Below, piece by piece: positions 1 to 10,012 of a stretch of 59,094 bases of DNA (the stretch's first letter is position 1; each line of letters begins with the position of its first letter). The notes under the pieces are model-generated. The model was not told where the DNA came from and did not search any database. It was given only the letters and a program-made list of their open reading frames with translations. The stretch is from NCBI GenBank assembly GCA_019117005.1, contig DXAO01000040.1, forward strand, positions 1 through 59,094, written 5' to 3'. Source of the stretch: Candidatus Collinsella stercoripullorum (GTDB lineage Bacteria > Actinomycetota > Coriobacteriia > Coriobacteriales > Coriobacteriaceae). The position numbers and the translations under genes are program-made.

Positions 1-1143
1 TTCCATCAGGGCCGCGCGCTGCAGGTGCGCAGCCGCGAGAGCATCATCCGCGAGGCGGAGGCGCTCACCCGCGATCCCGACTTCAAGGGCTACATCTCCG
101 ACGTGGGCGGGCCCACGGCCAACTTCTTCCGCCCCGCCTGCGACAAGCAGCGCGAGCACGGCGTGTGCCGGGACCGCCGCTGCCTGTGGCCGACCGTGTG
201 CCGCAACATGGTGGTGGACGAGGACGGCTACGCCGACCTGCTGCGGCGCCTGCGCCGGATCCCCGGCGTGAAGAAGGTGTTCGTGCGCAGCGGCATCCGG
301 TTCGACTACGCGATGGCCGATACCTCCGACCGCTTCCTCACCGAGCTTGTGCGCCATCATGTGAGCGGGCAGCTGCGCCTCGCTCCCGAGCATGTGAGCG
401 ACGCGGTCCTCTCCGTCATGGGCAAGCCGCCGCGCGCGGTGTACGACGCGTTCTGCCGGCGCTTCGATGAGCTGTGCCGCCGCTACGGGCTCGAGCAGTA
501 CGTGGTGCCCTACCTCATCAGCAGCCACCCCGGGTCGACGATGGCCGAGGCCGTCGAGCTCGCCGAGGCGGTGCGCGACATGGGCTACATGCCCGAGCAG
601 GTGCAGGACTTCTACCCCACCCCGTCGACGATGTCGACCTGCATGTACTACACGGGCGTGGACCCGCGCACCATGGAGCCGGTCTACGTCGCGCGCGACC
701 CGCACGAGAAGGCCATGCAGCGCGCGCTCATCCAATACCGCAAGCCGGAGAACTACCGCCTCGTGCACGAGGCGCTCGAGCGGGCGGGCCGCCGCGACCT
801 CATCGGGTACGACCGGCACTGCCTGATCCGCCCCGTGCCGCCCGCAGGCGCCGCCGGACGCGGGAAGGACGCGCGCGGCGGCGGGAAGACGGGCTTAGGA
901 AAAGCGGGAGCGGGCAAGCGCTCCAAGCGCAAGGCGGGCGCGGGGGCGCCGCAGGACCGCGGCGGGAGGCCTGCGCCGGGCGGCGGGCGCGGACCCAAGC
1001 GCGCCCCGGACGCGGGGCGAGGCGATGCGCGCGGCCGGAATGCCGGCCGCCACGGGGGGAAGGGCCCCGCGGGCGCCGCGCCGCACGGCCGCAACCGGGC
1101 GGCCCAGGGCCGCGAGGGGGCGCGCGGCGGACGGCGTCGCTAG
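1..1143 (+). CDS. YgiQ-family (UPF0313) radical SAM protein, C-terminal part
   Basis: The reading frame is open from base 1, so the N-terminus, including the expected CxxxCxxC radical SAM cluster motif, lies outside the window; 380 residues are visible. The stretch FFRPACDKQ...GVCRDRRCLWP and the later YLISSHPGS and PTPSTMSTCMYYTG segments are typical of YgiQ proteins, whose biochemical role is not established. The last 100 or so residues are a Gly/Arg/Lys-rich low-complexity tail that may bind nucleic acid (inference). The gene converges on the CPBP protease gene 90 bases downstream. That gap is GC-rich with no U-tract terminator that I can see. Confidence 0.85.
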   Translation, partial: FHQGRALQVRSRESIIREAEALTRDPDFKGYISDVGGPTANFFRPACDKQREHGVCRDRRCLWPTVCRNMVVDEDGYADLLRRLRRIPGVKKVFVRSGIRFDYAMADTSDRFLTELVRHHVSGQLRLAPEHVSDAVLSVMGKPPRAVYDAFCRRFDELCRRYGLEQYVVPYLISSHPGSTMAEAVELAEAVRDMGYMPEQVQDFYPTPSTMSTCMYYTGVDPRTMEPVYVARDPHEKAMQRALIQYRKPENYRLVHEALERAGRRDLIGYDRHCLIRPVPPAGAAGRGKDARGGGKTGLGKAGAGKRSKRKAGAGAPQDRGGRPAPGGGRGPKRAPDAGRGDARGRNAGRHGGKGPAGAAPHGRNRAAQGREGARGGRRR

Positions 1144-1233
1144 GACCCGGGAGACGGCGGCGGGCCCGGCGACACGGCCCCGTCCCCGGGCCCGGCGCCC
1201 GCGGGCGGCCGCCGGGCCCCGGGCCTCCCGGTC

Positions 1234-2838
1234 CTACGCGCCCGTCTGCGCCGAGGGAGAAGCCCCCTGCAGCGGCCCCGTCCCGTCCGCGGGCGCGGCG
1301 TCGCGGCGGGTCGCGAGGGCGAACAGCGCGACGCCGAGCGCGACGAGGCCGAACGACGCCGCGATCGCGAAGGGGACCCCGAGCATCTCGAGCGTTCCCG
1401 AGACGATCCCGACGAAATAGGACATGAAGTTCACCACCAGGTGCAGCCCGATGCTGTACCCCAGATGCCCCGTCCGCCAGACGACCCAACCGAGCACGAG
1501 CCCCATGACGAAGGCGTACAGCCCTTGGACGAGGTTCATGTGCAGTACGCCGAACAGCAGCGCCTGCACCGCGTTGGCCGCCCAGAAGCGCGCCGTCGGG
1601 ACCGAGGGCAGCTCGGGCTCCGGCGCGCCGGTGAGCCGGCGCCACGAGCGGTCGCGCCAGCGCGGGGCGTGACCGGGGTTCAGCGCGCGCAGGGCGAACT
1701 CGAAGATGACGCCGCGGCAGGCGAGCTCCTCGGTCACCGGCGCGCCGACCGCCAGGACGATGACCGACAGCAGGGTGAACTCGCTCGTGACCGGGTCGTT
1801 GATGACCTCGGCGTACTCCGCGTCGAGCTGCGGGGCGAGCGGGAGCAGGTAGGTGAGCAGGTAGCTGATGGCCATCTGCATCCCGATGCCCAGGATCGCG
1901 ATGGACAGCACCCTGAGCGTCACCGCGGCGGCCCCTGCGCGCCCCCGCGGACGCCGCGTCCGGGCGAACGAGACCGGGCGCAGGTGCAGCCACCACGGGA
2001 GGAAGATGGCGAGGCAGGCGAGCTGCGACGCGAGCATGACGGGGCCGAGGACGGCGACGAGCGTCTCGTCCGTGCCCGCGGTCGGGTTCAGCGCGAGGAA
2101 GATCAGGGTGAGGGCGAACGACCCGACGACGGCGACGGCGAGCTGGGCGACGATCACCGCGCCGAAGCCCCCGAGCGCCGCCGCGAGCCAGCCGGCGGCG
2201 GCCGCCGCGGGAGAGCGCGGGGTGTCGGAGGGGCGCGGCGGGACGGCGCCCGGGTGCAGGGGGGCGCCGGTGACCGCACCGGGATACGGCGCCGCGGCGA
2301 CGGGGGCGGGGTACCCGGGCGCGGCTCCGGGATACGCGGGGGCGGCAGGTGCCTGCGCGGGCGGTTCGGGCGCGGGATACGGCACCGCGGGCGGTTCGGA
2401 CGGGACCGCCCGCCCGGCGGGGACGCCCTCGTCGAACCCGGGGCCGGCGATCGCCGCCGCGGCGGGGGCGGGCCCCATCGCGGAGGGTGCCGCCTGCCCG
2501 AGGGGCGACGCCGCCGGGGCCCCTGCCGTCACGGGAGGCGCCGCCTGCTCAGATGCCGCCTCGCCCGCACCGGGGAACCGGTCGACCTGCGCCCGGTCCA
2601 GGGGCGGGTACACCTGCTCGGTCCGGATGACGGTCGTGGCGGTGTCCTCCCCGTCCACGGGCTCGGCCCACACGGCGTCCGGCTCGTCGAGCCCCCATGT
2701 GCCCGCCTCGCCGGAGGGGTCGGACCGGCCGGGGGACGCGTCCGACGGGCCGAGGGCCCGTCCGAACTCGAGCTCGTCGGGGTCGGGGCAGCCGTCCTCG
2801 GGGCTACGACGGGGCGCGCGCTGATCGAAATCGCTCAT
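1234..2838 (-). CDS. CPBP-family intramembrane metalloprotease with long disordered N-terminus
   Basis: A 534-residue membrane protein. The first 240 or so residues are acidic then Pro/Ala/Gly-rich and probably cytosolic and disordered. A multi-pass C-terminal half follows, carrying the CPBP (Abi/CAAX protease-like) motifs: EELACR (EExxxR), FGVLH (FxxxH) and HLVVN (HxxxN). The family includes Rce1-type prenyl proteases and bacterial immunity or processing proteases; the substrate here is unknown. Start: ATG at 2838 has a GAGGTGAG ribosome binding site just upstream, whereas longer in-frame starts run into the neighbouring transcription unit. The disordered N-terminus is unusually long for the family. 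Confidence 0.88.
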   Translation of the reverse strand: MSDFDQRAPRRSPEDGCPDPDELEFGRALGPSDASPGRSDPSGEAGTWGLDEPDAVWAEPVDGEDTATTVIRTEQVYPPLDRAQVDRFPGAGEAASEQAAPPVTAGAPAASPLGQAAPSAMGPAPAAAAIAGPGFDEGVPAGRAVPSEPPAVPYPAPEPPAQAPAAPAYPGAAPGYPAPVAAAPYPGAVTGAPLHPGAVPPRPSDTPRSPAAAAAGWLAAALGGFGAVIVAQLAVAVVGSFALTLIFLALNPTAGTDETLVAVLGPVMLASQLACLAIFLPWWLHLRPVSFARTRRPRGRAGAAAVTLRVLSIAILGIGMQMAISYLLTYLLPLAPQLDAEYAEVINDPVTSEFTLLSVIVLAVGAPVTEELACRGVIFEFALRALNPGHAPRWRDRSWRRLTGAPEPELPSVPTARFWAANAVQALLFGVLHMNLVQGLYAFVMGLVLGWVVWRTGHLGYSIGLHLVVNFMSYFVGIVSGTLEMLGVPFAIAASFGLVALGVALFALATRRDAAPADGTGPLQGASPSAQTGA

Positions 2839-3019
2839 AGTCTCACCTCGGATGCAGTATCCCCGCTTGCGGCCCATCCGAACGCCGTATCGGCAGATTT
2901 CAGGTCGAAGGCGAGAAAAAAGGGGCCTCGACCTGCGTCGAAGCCCCCACGTGGGATCTGTGCCCCGCCTCGGCGGCCAGCCGGGGACGCTCCCTCTGCA
3001 CCGGCCTGCCGCAGGCTCG
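2839..3019. other. Intergenic: start signals of CPBP gene and terminator of helicase gene
   Basis: This 181-base spacer holds the ribosome binding site of the CPBP gene and the terminator of the upstream DEAD-box helicase gene. A promoter for the CPBP gene must lie here, but I do not see a convincing -35/-10 pair. Confidence 0.5.
2915..2948 (-). terminator. Rho-independent terminator of the DEAD-box helicase gene
   Basis: On the minus strand GGGGCTTCGAC and GTCGAGGCCCC pair (one G-U) around a short loop and are followed by six U. It lies about 70 bases beyond the helicase stop codon and separates it from the CPBP gene. Confidence 0.85.
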
Positions 3020-4939
<1,920 letters not shown>

Positions 4940-5074
4940 TCTGCACGATGCATCGGCGGCGCGCCAAGCGCCGAGGTCATCGCATCACGAGTGCTGTAAG
5001 GGGGCGGTTCGCGTATGCAGGCCGCCCGATGCGGCCCGGGGCGCACGCGATGGAGCAGGACCCGCCGACGAAGT

Positions 5075-5080
5075 AGTATA
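5075..5080 (-). promoter_or_regulatory. Candidate -10 (TATACT) for the helicase gene
   Basis: TATACT on the minus strand lies about 140 bases before the helicase start. The -35 is poor at normal spacing. If used, it leaves a 5' leader of about 130 bases, a layout often seen for cold-responsive DEAD-box helicase genes. Confidence 0.35.
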
Positions 5081-5144
5081 GGAGCGCCGACCGCGCAACC
5101 TGTGAGCGCGCGGTGGACACACCCGATTACCACGATTCCCGCAG

Positions 5145-5209
5145 TGGGAAAATGGTGCCTGTCACTTTTTTCCCGCAGTGGGAAAAAAGTGACAGGCACC
5201 ATTTTCCCA
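5145..5209. repeat. Perfect palindrome, 30-bp arms, 5-base loop (family A)
   Basis: Arms 5145-5174 and 5180-5209 are perfect reverse complements around the loop gcagt. The arm reads tgggaaaatggtgcctgtca followed by a T-run and ccc. It shares the pattern ggg-a-rich, then (g)gcctgtcac or ggacag, then tttttccc with the hairpins at 23371-23453 and 55036-55113. It lies between two divergent genes, so it is not an ordinary terminator. A REP/MITE-like element moved by a Y1 (RAYT-type) transposase is inference; no transposase gene is in the window. Confidence 0.9.
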
Positions 5210-5227
5210 CTCGCCCCCGCCACGAAG

Positions 5228-5278
5228 TTCACATGGTTCAACTTTTCCCATACACCCCAGGGGGGTGTGGTGTATGAT
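5228..5278 (+). promoter_or_regulatory. copA promoter region with CsoR-type operator
   Basis: A GC palindrome acacccc-agg-ggggtgt (5252-5268) sits inside a larger dyad catacacc...ggtgtatg (5249-5276), matching the general form of CsoR operators (C-run/G-run dyad). A -35-like TTCACA at 5228 would place the -10 inside the operator; TATGAT at 5273 is an alternative -10. Together with csoR as the third gene this implies copper-derepressed, autoregulated expression. Confidence 0.7.
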
Positions 5279-5328
5279 GGCCTCGGACATCCACCGCCCG
5301 GAGAGGGCGACCCGTGAAAGGAGCCTCC

Positions 5329-7650
5329 ATGGCTCATGAGAAGTTCGATGTGGGGGGCATGACCTGCGCCGCCTGCCAGGCGCATGTGGACCGCGCGGTC
5401 TGCAGCCTCCCCGGCGTCCAGGAGGTTTCGGTCAACCTGCTCTCGGGCTCGATGACCGTCGACTACGACGAGGGGCAGCTCGGCCCGGATGACATCTGCG
5501 CCGCCGTGGACCGCGCCGGGTACTCGGCCTCCCCCGTCTCCGCCGGCCCCGGAGAGGCGCCGGGCGCCCCCGCCGCCCGCCTCGAATCGCCCACCAAGAA
5601 GCTCGAGGCGACGGCGGAGGCCATGAAGACGCGCCTCGTCGCCTCGATCGCCTTCCTCGTCCCGCTGTTCTACATCGGCATGGGCCACATGCTCGGCTGG
5701 CCGCTGCCCGCGGTGCTCGCCGACCACGCGCACGCCATGACGCTCGCCCTGACCGAGCTCGTGCTGCTGCTGCCGATCCTGTACCTCAACCGCTCCTACT
5801 TCATCAACGGCTTCAAGTCGCTCGCCCATCGCGCCCCCACCATGGACGCGCTCATCGCCATCGGCGCCGCGGCAAGCGTCGCCTGGTCGGTGTACGCCAT
5901 GTTCGTCATGGCCGATCAGCTCGCCTGCGGCGATGTGCACGGCGCCGCGGCGACCGCCATGGACAACCTCTACCTGGAGAGCGCCGGCACCATCCTGACG
6001 CTCGTGACCGTGGGCAAGTACCTGGAGATCCGCTCGAAGTCCAAGACGGGGTCCGCCATCGAGGCGCTCATCGACCTCGCGCCCAAGACCGCCTGCGTCG
6101 TCGCCGACGACGGCAGCGAGCAGACGGTGGACGCGGATGCCATCCAGGTCGGCCAAACCGTGCGCGTTCGTCCGGGCGAGGCGGTGCCCGTCGATGGCGT
6201 GGTGCTCGAGGGCATCTCGGCCATCGACGAGAGCGCGCTCACCGGCGAGTCCATTCCCCAGGAGAAGAGCCCCGGCGACACCGTGCACGCCGCAACCATC
6301 AACCGCACCGGCTCGTTCACCTTCCGCGCGACGCGCGTGGGAGCCGACACGAGCCTCGCCAGGATCATCCAGCTCGTGGAGGACGCAAACGCCACGAAGG
6401 CCCCCATCTCGCGTTTGGCCGACAAGGTCGCCGCGGTCTTCGTGCCCGCCGTGCTGCTCATCGCGCTCGTCACGTTCATCGTCTGGATGGCCCTGACCGC
6501 CGACGTCAACGAGGCGCTCACCGCCGGCGTCGCCGTCGTGGTCATCAGCTGCCCCTGCGCGCTCGGGCTCGCCACGCCCGTGGCCATCATGGTCGGCACC
6601 GGTAAGGGCGCCGAGATGGGCGTTTTGTTCAAGAGCGCCGAGGCCCTCGAGAACCTGCACAAGGTGGACGTGGTCGTGCTCGATAAGACTGGCACGGTCA
6701 CGCAGGGACGCCCCGCCGTGACCGACATCCTGCCCGCCGTCCGCGCCGACGGTCGCACCCTGAGCGAGAAGCAGCTGCTGAAGCTTGCCGCCGCGCTCGA
6801 GCGGTCGAGCGAGCACCCGCTCGCTGAGGCGATCATGGCCGCGGCGGACGAGCGCGGCATCGTCGCGCGCCCCGTGTCGGACTTCGCCGCCGTGCCGGGA
6901 CGCGGCGTCACCGCGCGCGAGGGGGCGAATCCCATCGCCGCCGGCAACGCGCAGCTTATGGCCGAGCTTGGCATCGACATCGACCGCACGCAGCTCGAGG
7001 CGTTCGCGCGCGACGGGAAGACGCCGCTGTTCTTCGCGAAAAACGGCGAGCTCGTCGGCACGATCGCCGTGGCGGACGAGATCAAGCCCACGAGCCCCGC
7101 CGCCATCGGGACGCTCGGGCACCTCGGCGTCCACGCGATCATGCTCACCGGAGACAACCGCACGACGGCCGACGCCATCGCGCGGCGCGTGGGGCTTGAC
7201 GACGTCGTCGCCGACGTGATGCCGGCAGACAAGGAGCGCCATGTGCGCGACCTCCAGGCGGCGGGCCACGTGGTCGCCATGGTGGGAGACGGCATCAACG
7301 ATTCGCCCGCCCTCGCCCGCGCCGACGTGGGCCTCGCCATCGGCGCGGGCGCCGACGTCGCCAAGAAGGGCGCGGACGTCGTGCTCATGCACAGCGACCT
7401 GCTCGACGTCGCGCGCGCCATCGAGCTGTCGCGCGCGGTCATCCGCAACATCAAGCAGGATCTGTTCTGGGCGCTGTTCTACAACAGCTTGGGCATCCCG
7501 CTTGCCGCCGGCGTCCTGTATCCCGTGCTCGGCTGGCAGCTCTCGCCCATGTTCGGGGCCGCCGCCATGAGCCTGTCGAGCGTCTGCGTCGTGAGCAACG
7601 CCCTGCGCCTGCGCGGGTTTCGCCCCACATCGACCGATATGCAACAATAG
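5329..7650 (+). CDS. copA: Copper-exporting P1B-type ATPase CopA
   Basis: A 773-residue heavy-metal P-type ATPase. There is one N-terminal HMA domain with MTCAAC (residues 11-16), eight expected membrane spans, the transmembrane metal-site motif SCPCALG (CPC near 408), the phosphorylation motif DKTGT (Asp near 452), and the hinge GDGINDSPAL (near 653). CPC with the HMA domain is typical of Cu(I) exporters (P1B-1). Start: ATG 5329 follows the ribosome binding site AAAGGAG; a GTG at 5314 lies too close upstream. It is first in an operon with copZ (36 bases downstream) and csoR, under a CsoR-type operator. Confidence 0.95.
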   Translation: MAHEKFDVGGMTCAACQAHVDRAVCSLPGVQEVSVNLLSGSMTVDYDEGQLGPDDICAAVDRAGYSASPVSAGPGEAPGAPAARLESPTKKLEATAEAMKTRLVASIAFLVPLFYIGMGHMLGWPLPAVLADHAHAMTLALTELVLLLPILYLNRSYFINGFKSLAHRAPTMDALIAIGAAASVAWSVYAMFVMADQLACGDVHGAAATAMDNLYLESAGTILTLVTVGKYLEIRSKSKTGSAIEALIDLAPKTACVVADDGSEQTVDADAIQVGQTVRVRPGEAVPVDGVVLEGISAIDESALTGESIPQEKSPGDTVHAATINRTGSFTFRATRVGADTSLARIIQLVEDANATKAPISRLADKVAAVFVPAVLLIALVTFIVWMALTADVNEALTAGVAVVVISCPCALGLATPVAIMVGTGKGAEMGVLFKSAEALENLHKVDVVVLDKTGTVTQGRPAVTDILPAVRADGRTLSEKQLLKLAAALERSSEHPLAEAIMAAADERGIVARPVSDFAAVPGRGVTAREGANPIAAGNAQLMAELGIDIDRTQLEAFARDGKTPLFFAKNGELVGTIAVADEIKPTSPAAIGTLGHLGVHAIMLTGDNRTTADAIARRVGLDDVVADVMPADKERHVRDLQAAGHVVAMVGDGINDSPALARADVGLAIGAGADVAKKGADVVLMHSDLLDVARAIELSRAVIRNIKQDLFWALFYNSLGIPLAAGVLYPVLGWQLSPMFGAAAMSLSSVCVVSNALRLRGFRPTSTDMQQ

Positions 7651-7686
7651 GAGCGAACGAAGCTCCCCCAGGAAAGGAGATATACC

Positions 7687-7908
7687 GTGAACTACACCAT
7701 CAAGACCGAGGGCCTGCACTGCGGCCACTGCGACGCCGCCGTCGAGAGCGCCCTGCTGAACGTCGCCGGCGTGACCGACGCCGACGCCGACCACGAGGTG
7801 AACGTCGTGGAGGTCACGTGCGAAGACAGCGTCACCCCCGAGCAGCTCGCCGCCGCGATCGAGGGCGCGGGCGACAGCTTCAAGGTCGTCGAGATCAAGG
7901 TCGCGTAG
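7687..7908 (+). CDS. copZ: CopZ-like copper chaperone (HMA domain)
   Basis: A 73-residue stand-alone heavy-metal-associated domain with the metal site GLHCGHC at residues 9-15. The family carries Cu(I) in the cytosol and hands it to CopA or CsoR. Start is GTG 7687 behind a strong AAAGGAGA site. It sits 36 bases after copA and six bases before csoR, so the three are almost certainly co-transcribed. The site is CGHC rather than the commoner CxAC, which could tune metal affinity (inference). Confidence 0.92.
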   Translation: MNYTIKTEGLHCGHCDAAVESALLNVAGVTDADADHEVNVVEVTCEDSVTPEQLAAAIEGAGDSFKVVEIKVA

Positions 7909-7913
7909 CAGCC

Positions 7914-8186
7914 ATGATGGCGGACCACGAGCGCGTGACGCGCCTGCTCAAAACCGCCCGCGGGCAGATCGACGGCATCCTGCGCATGGTTGAGGACGAT
8001 CGCTACTGCATCGACATCTCCACCCAGCTCATGGCGACCGAATCGCTGCTCGCGCGCATCAACGCCGACGTGCTCAAAGCGCATGTCGAGGGGTGCGTAC
8101 GCTCGGCCATGGAGACAGGAGACGAGGGCGAACAGGACGCCAAGCTCGCCGAGATCGAGATGATCATCGAGAAGCTCGCCAAGTGA
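7914..8186 (+). CDS. csoR: CsoR-type copper-sensing repressor (DUF156)
   Basis: A 90-residue all-helical regulator. The Cu(I) ligands of CsoR are present with the same spacing as in characterised members: Cys32, His57 and Cys61 (YCIDIS, HVEGCV). That favours copper sensing over RcnR (nickel) or FrmR (formaldehyde) types. In the absence of copper it should bind the C-run/G-run dyad upstream of copA. ATG 7914 (or 7917) follows the copZ stop by six bases without a strong ribosome binding site, so translational coupling is likely. Confidence 0.93.
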   Translation: MMADHERVTRLLKTARGQIDGILRMVEDDRYCIDISTQLMATESLLARINADVLKAHVEGCVRSAMETGDEGEQDAKLAEIEMIIEKLAK

Positions 8187-8366
8187 CGGCGGCGCGCCGT
8201 CGGCCGACGTCCGCCCATAGGACGTGCGTCGTCGGCGCAGACGGCACGGAAGCGGCGCGTTTTCCCGAAAACTTATGGCTCTCGCGCCCTTGGCTGTGCG
8301 CGGCGCCGAGGAAACGGGTAAAATGCTGCCTGTTCGACTGACTGCTTAGAATCGAGGCTCGTAGCT

Positions 8367-8828
8367 ATGAACGACTTTATGAACGGCCGCCGTGGCGTGG
8401 ACGAACTCACCACCACCCTGGGAGGCGCGAGCATGGTGCTCGCGCTCATCGGGTCGATCTTCTCCGTCTCCTGGCTCGGCTGGATCGCGCTCGTCGCGGT
8501 GATCGTCGCGCTCCTCCGCGCGTTCTCGACTAACGTCGCCGCCCGCGAGCGCGAAAACGACGCGTTTTGCGACCTGCTCGCCAAAACGCCGCTCGCCGGC
8601 GTGCGCGGCGCCGGAGCGCGCGATGCTCGCCCTCAGGGCGGCGCGGCACCTGGCACCTCCAGCTTCGACCGCAAGAAGCGCACCGCGCAGACCATGTGGG
8701 AGAACCGCAAGACCACGATGTACTTCAAGTGCAAGAACTGCGGTCAGCTCCTGTCCGTGCCCCGCGGCAAGGGCCGTATCCGCGTCACCTGCCCCAAGTG
8801 CGGCACGAAGGTGGAGAAGCGCTCGTAG
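8367..8828 (+). CDS. Small membrane protein with C-terminal zinc ribbon
   Basis: A 153-residue protein of unknown function. Residues about 14-55 form one or two hydrophobic spans (VLALIGSIFSVSWLGWIALV), followed by a charged linker. The C-terminus is a CxxC...CxxC zinc ribbon (FKCKNCGQ and VTCPKCGT), likely cytosolic and possibly nucleic-acid- or protein-binding. Similar short membrane/zinc-ribbon proteins occur widely in Coriobacteriia without assigned function. A -10-like TAAAAT lies at 8319, and a strong terminator follows the stop, so it is probably monocistronic. Confidence 0.75.
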   Translation: MNDFMNGRRGVDELTTTLGGASMVLALIGSIFSVSWLGWIALVAVIVALLRAFSTNVAARERENDAFCDLLAKTPLAGVRGAGARDARPQGGAAPGTSSFDRKKRTAQTMWENRKTTMYFKCKNCGQLLSVPRGKGRIRVTCPKCGTKVEKRS

Positions 8829-8861
8829 AGCGCCGTCGACAACCGCATCGCATGACCTTGT

Positions 8862-8886
8862 ACGGGCGCCTTCGGGCGCCCGTTTT
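8862..8886 (+). terminator. Rho-independent terminator after the zinc-ribbon gene
   Basis: acgggcgcc ttcg ggcgcccgt followed by tttt: a nine-base perfect stem with a UUCG tetraloop and a U-tract, about 35 bases after the stop codon. Confidence 0.9.
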
Positions 8887-9017
8887 CCATGCGACCCGTC
8901 TCCTGGGCGCGCAGCTGCGGCCGACCCCACACCCACGCCATGGCACCAGCTGTGGCGCGCAAGGCGCGGGGCCTTTGCCCCGCCCTGTTCGCAGCGACCC
9001 CGGCGCCCCAGACGGAT

Positions 9018-9060
9018 CCGCGCCGCCCCTCGCGCGGTCCTGGCGCGAGGGGCGGCGCGG
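9018..9060. repeat. 18-bp perfect GC hairpin between convergent genes
   Basis: Arms 9018-9035 and 9043-9060 are perfect reverse complements with a seven-base loop. It lies just beyond the stop of the leftward PHP gene. There is no U-tract on either strand, so it may act as an RNA 3' end stabiliser or a non-canonical terminator. Confidence 0.7.
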
Positions 9061-9072
9061 ATGAAAGCCGTC

Positions 9073-9912
9073 CTAGACGATCGGCATGGCCTCCCACGAG
9101 CCGTCGGCACGGGGCACCTCGATAGCGCGATAGCCCGTGCGCGCGGCATGGTCATAGGCTTCCGCGATCCCGTCGCAGATATCGCCGGGCACATGGCCGT
9201 CGGACCCCACCGTGATAGGCACGCCTGCGTGCAAAAACCGCTCAAGCAGGCCCTGCGCGGGATAGTAATCCCCCACGCCCTTGCGCCAGCCGGCAGTCGA
9301 GAGCTCGACCCGCTTGCCCGTGTCATGGGCGCAGGCCGCCATCTCGTCCCAAAGCGGGCGCAGATCAATCGTCGGCGCGAAGCCCTCGTTGGCAAAGCGC
9401 ATCGCCAGATCGGGATGGGCCATGGTGTCGAACAGCTCGCACGAACAGGCGCGGCACCACGCGGCGGTGTAGCGACGCCACACCTCGTCGGACCCGAGCT
9501 CGCGCCAGATACCAAGATTGCTCGCATCGTCGATCCACGCGCCGCCATCGATCGGCCCCAGCCAGTGCACGCTGCCCAGGCGCACCTGCGCACCCGCGCT
9601 CCAACGGCGGATGTAGTCCTCGCAGCCCTCGTACCAGTCGCATTCGAAACCGTAGATATATTCGAGCTCGGGATGGGAGGCCGCCGCCTCGTCGAAGGCC
9701 GCCCGATGCGCGGCGAGCTCGCCCTCGACGACCTGCACCTCGCCTTCGGGATCCATGGCGCACGGGAGCGTGAGATGGTCCGTGGCGACCATCACGGCGC
9801 ACCCAGCCCGCACGGCGGCGTCAGCATTTTCCATAAACGTGCCGACCCCGTCGGAAAACCGCGTGTGCGAATGGGTATCGACGATGGATCGGGCGGGCAA
9901 CGGACCAGTCAT
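9073..9912 (-). CDS. PHP-domain phosphoesterase, HisJ-like
   Basis: A 279-residue PHP-family metal hydrolase. Expected trinuclear metal ligands are visible in order: DTHSHT (HxH, residues 12-17), ATDH, the FECDW glutamate, GSVHW, MAHPDL and GSDGH. The arrangement resembles histidinol-phosphatase HisJ, but no histidine genes are nearby and HisJ-like proteins are often promiscuous. It is the last gene of a six-gene leftward cluster (solute-binding protein, two permeases, ATPase, PHP, PHP), suggesting that it dephosphorylates an imported or derived phosphoester. A -10-like TACAAT at 9995-10000 could give it some independent expression. Confidence 0.85.
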   Translation of the reverse strand: MTGPLPARSIVDTHSHTRFSDGVGTFMENADAAVRAGCAVMVATDHLTLPCAMDPEGEVQVVEGELAAHRAAFDEAAASHPELEYIYGFECDWYEGCEDYIRRWSAGAQVRLGSVHWLGPIDGGAWIDDASNLGIWRELGSDEVWRRYTAAWCRACSCELFDTMAHPDLAMRFANEGFAPTIDLRPLWDEMAACAHDTGKRVELSTAGWRKGVGDYYPAQGLLERFLHAGVPITVGSDGHVPGDICDGIAEAYDHAARTGYRAIEVPRADGSWEAMPIV

Positions 9913-9994
9913 GAAAACCTCGATTCAAAGCATGCACGTCGCGAGGGACACCGGCCGCAGCGTCCATCGCGACGCGTGAAGTTGCATCGCACCG

Positions 9995-10000
9995 ATTGTA
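9995..10000 (-). promoter_or_regulatory. Candidate -10 (TACAAT) for the second PHP gene
   Basis: TACAAT on the minus strand, 83 bases upstream of the start at 9912 and just beyond the stop of the preceding PHP gene. The -35 is not recognisable, so this is only a candidate internal promoter. Confidence 0.3.
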
Positions 10001-10012
10001 CCGTGCGGTGGA

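Larger units (their letters stand above)
4940..5328. other. Divergent intergenic region between helicase and copA
   Basis: This 389-base region holds, from left to right, a leader and -10 for the leftward helicase gene, a perfect 30-bp-arm palindrome, and a copper-type operator plus ribosome binding site for the rightward copA. I see no small gene in it. Confidence 0.6.
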
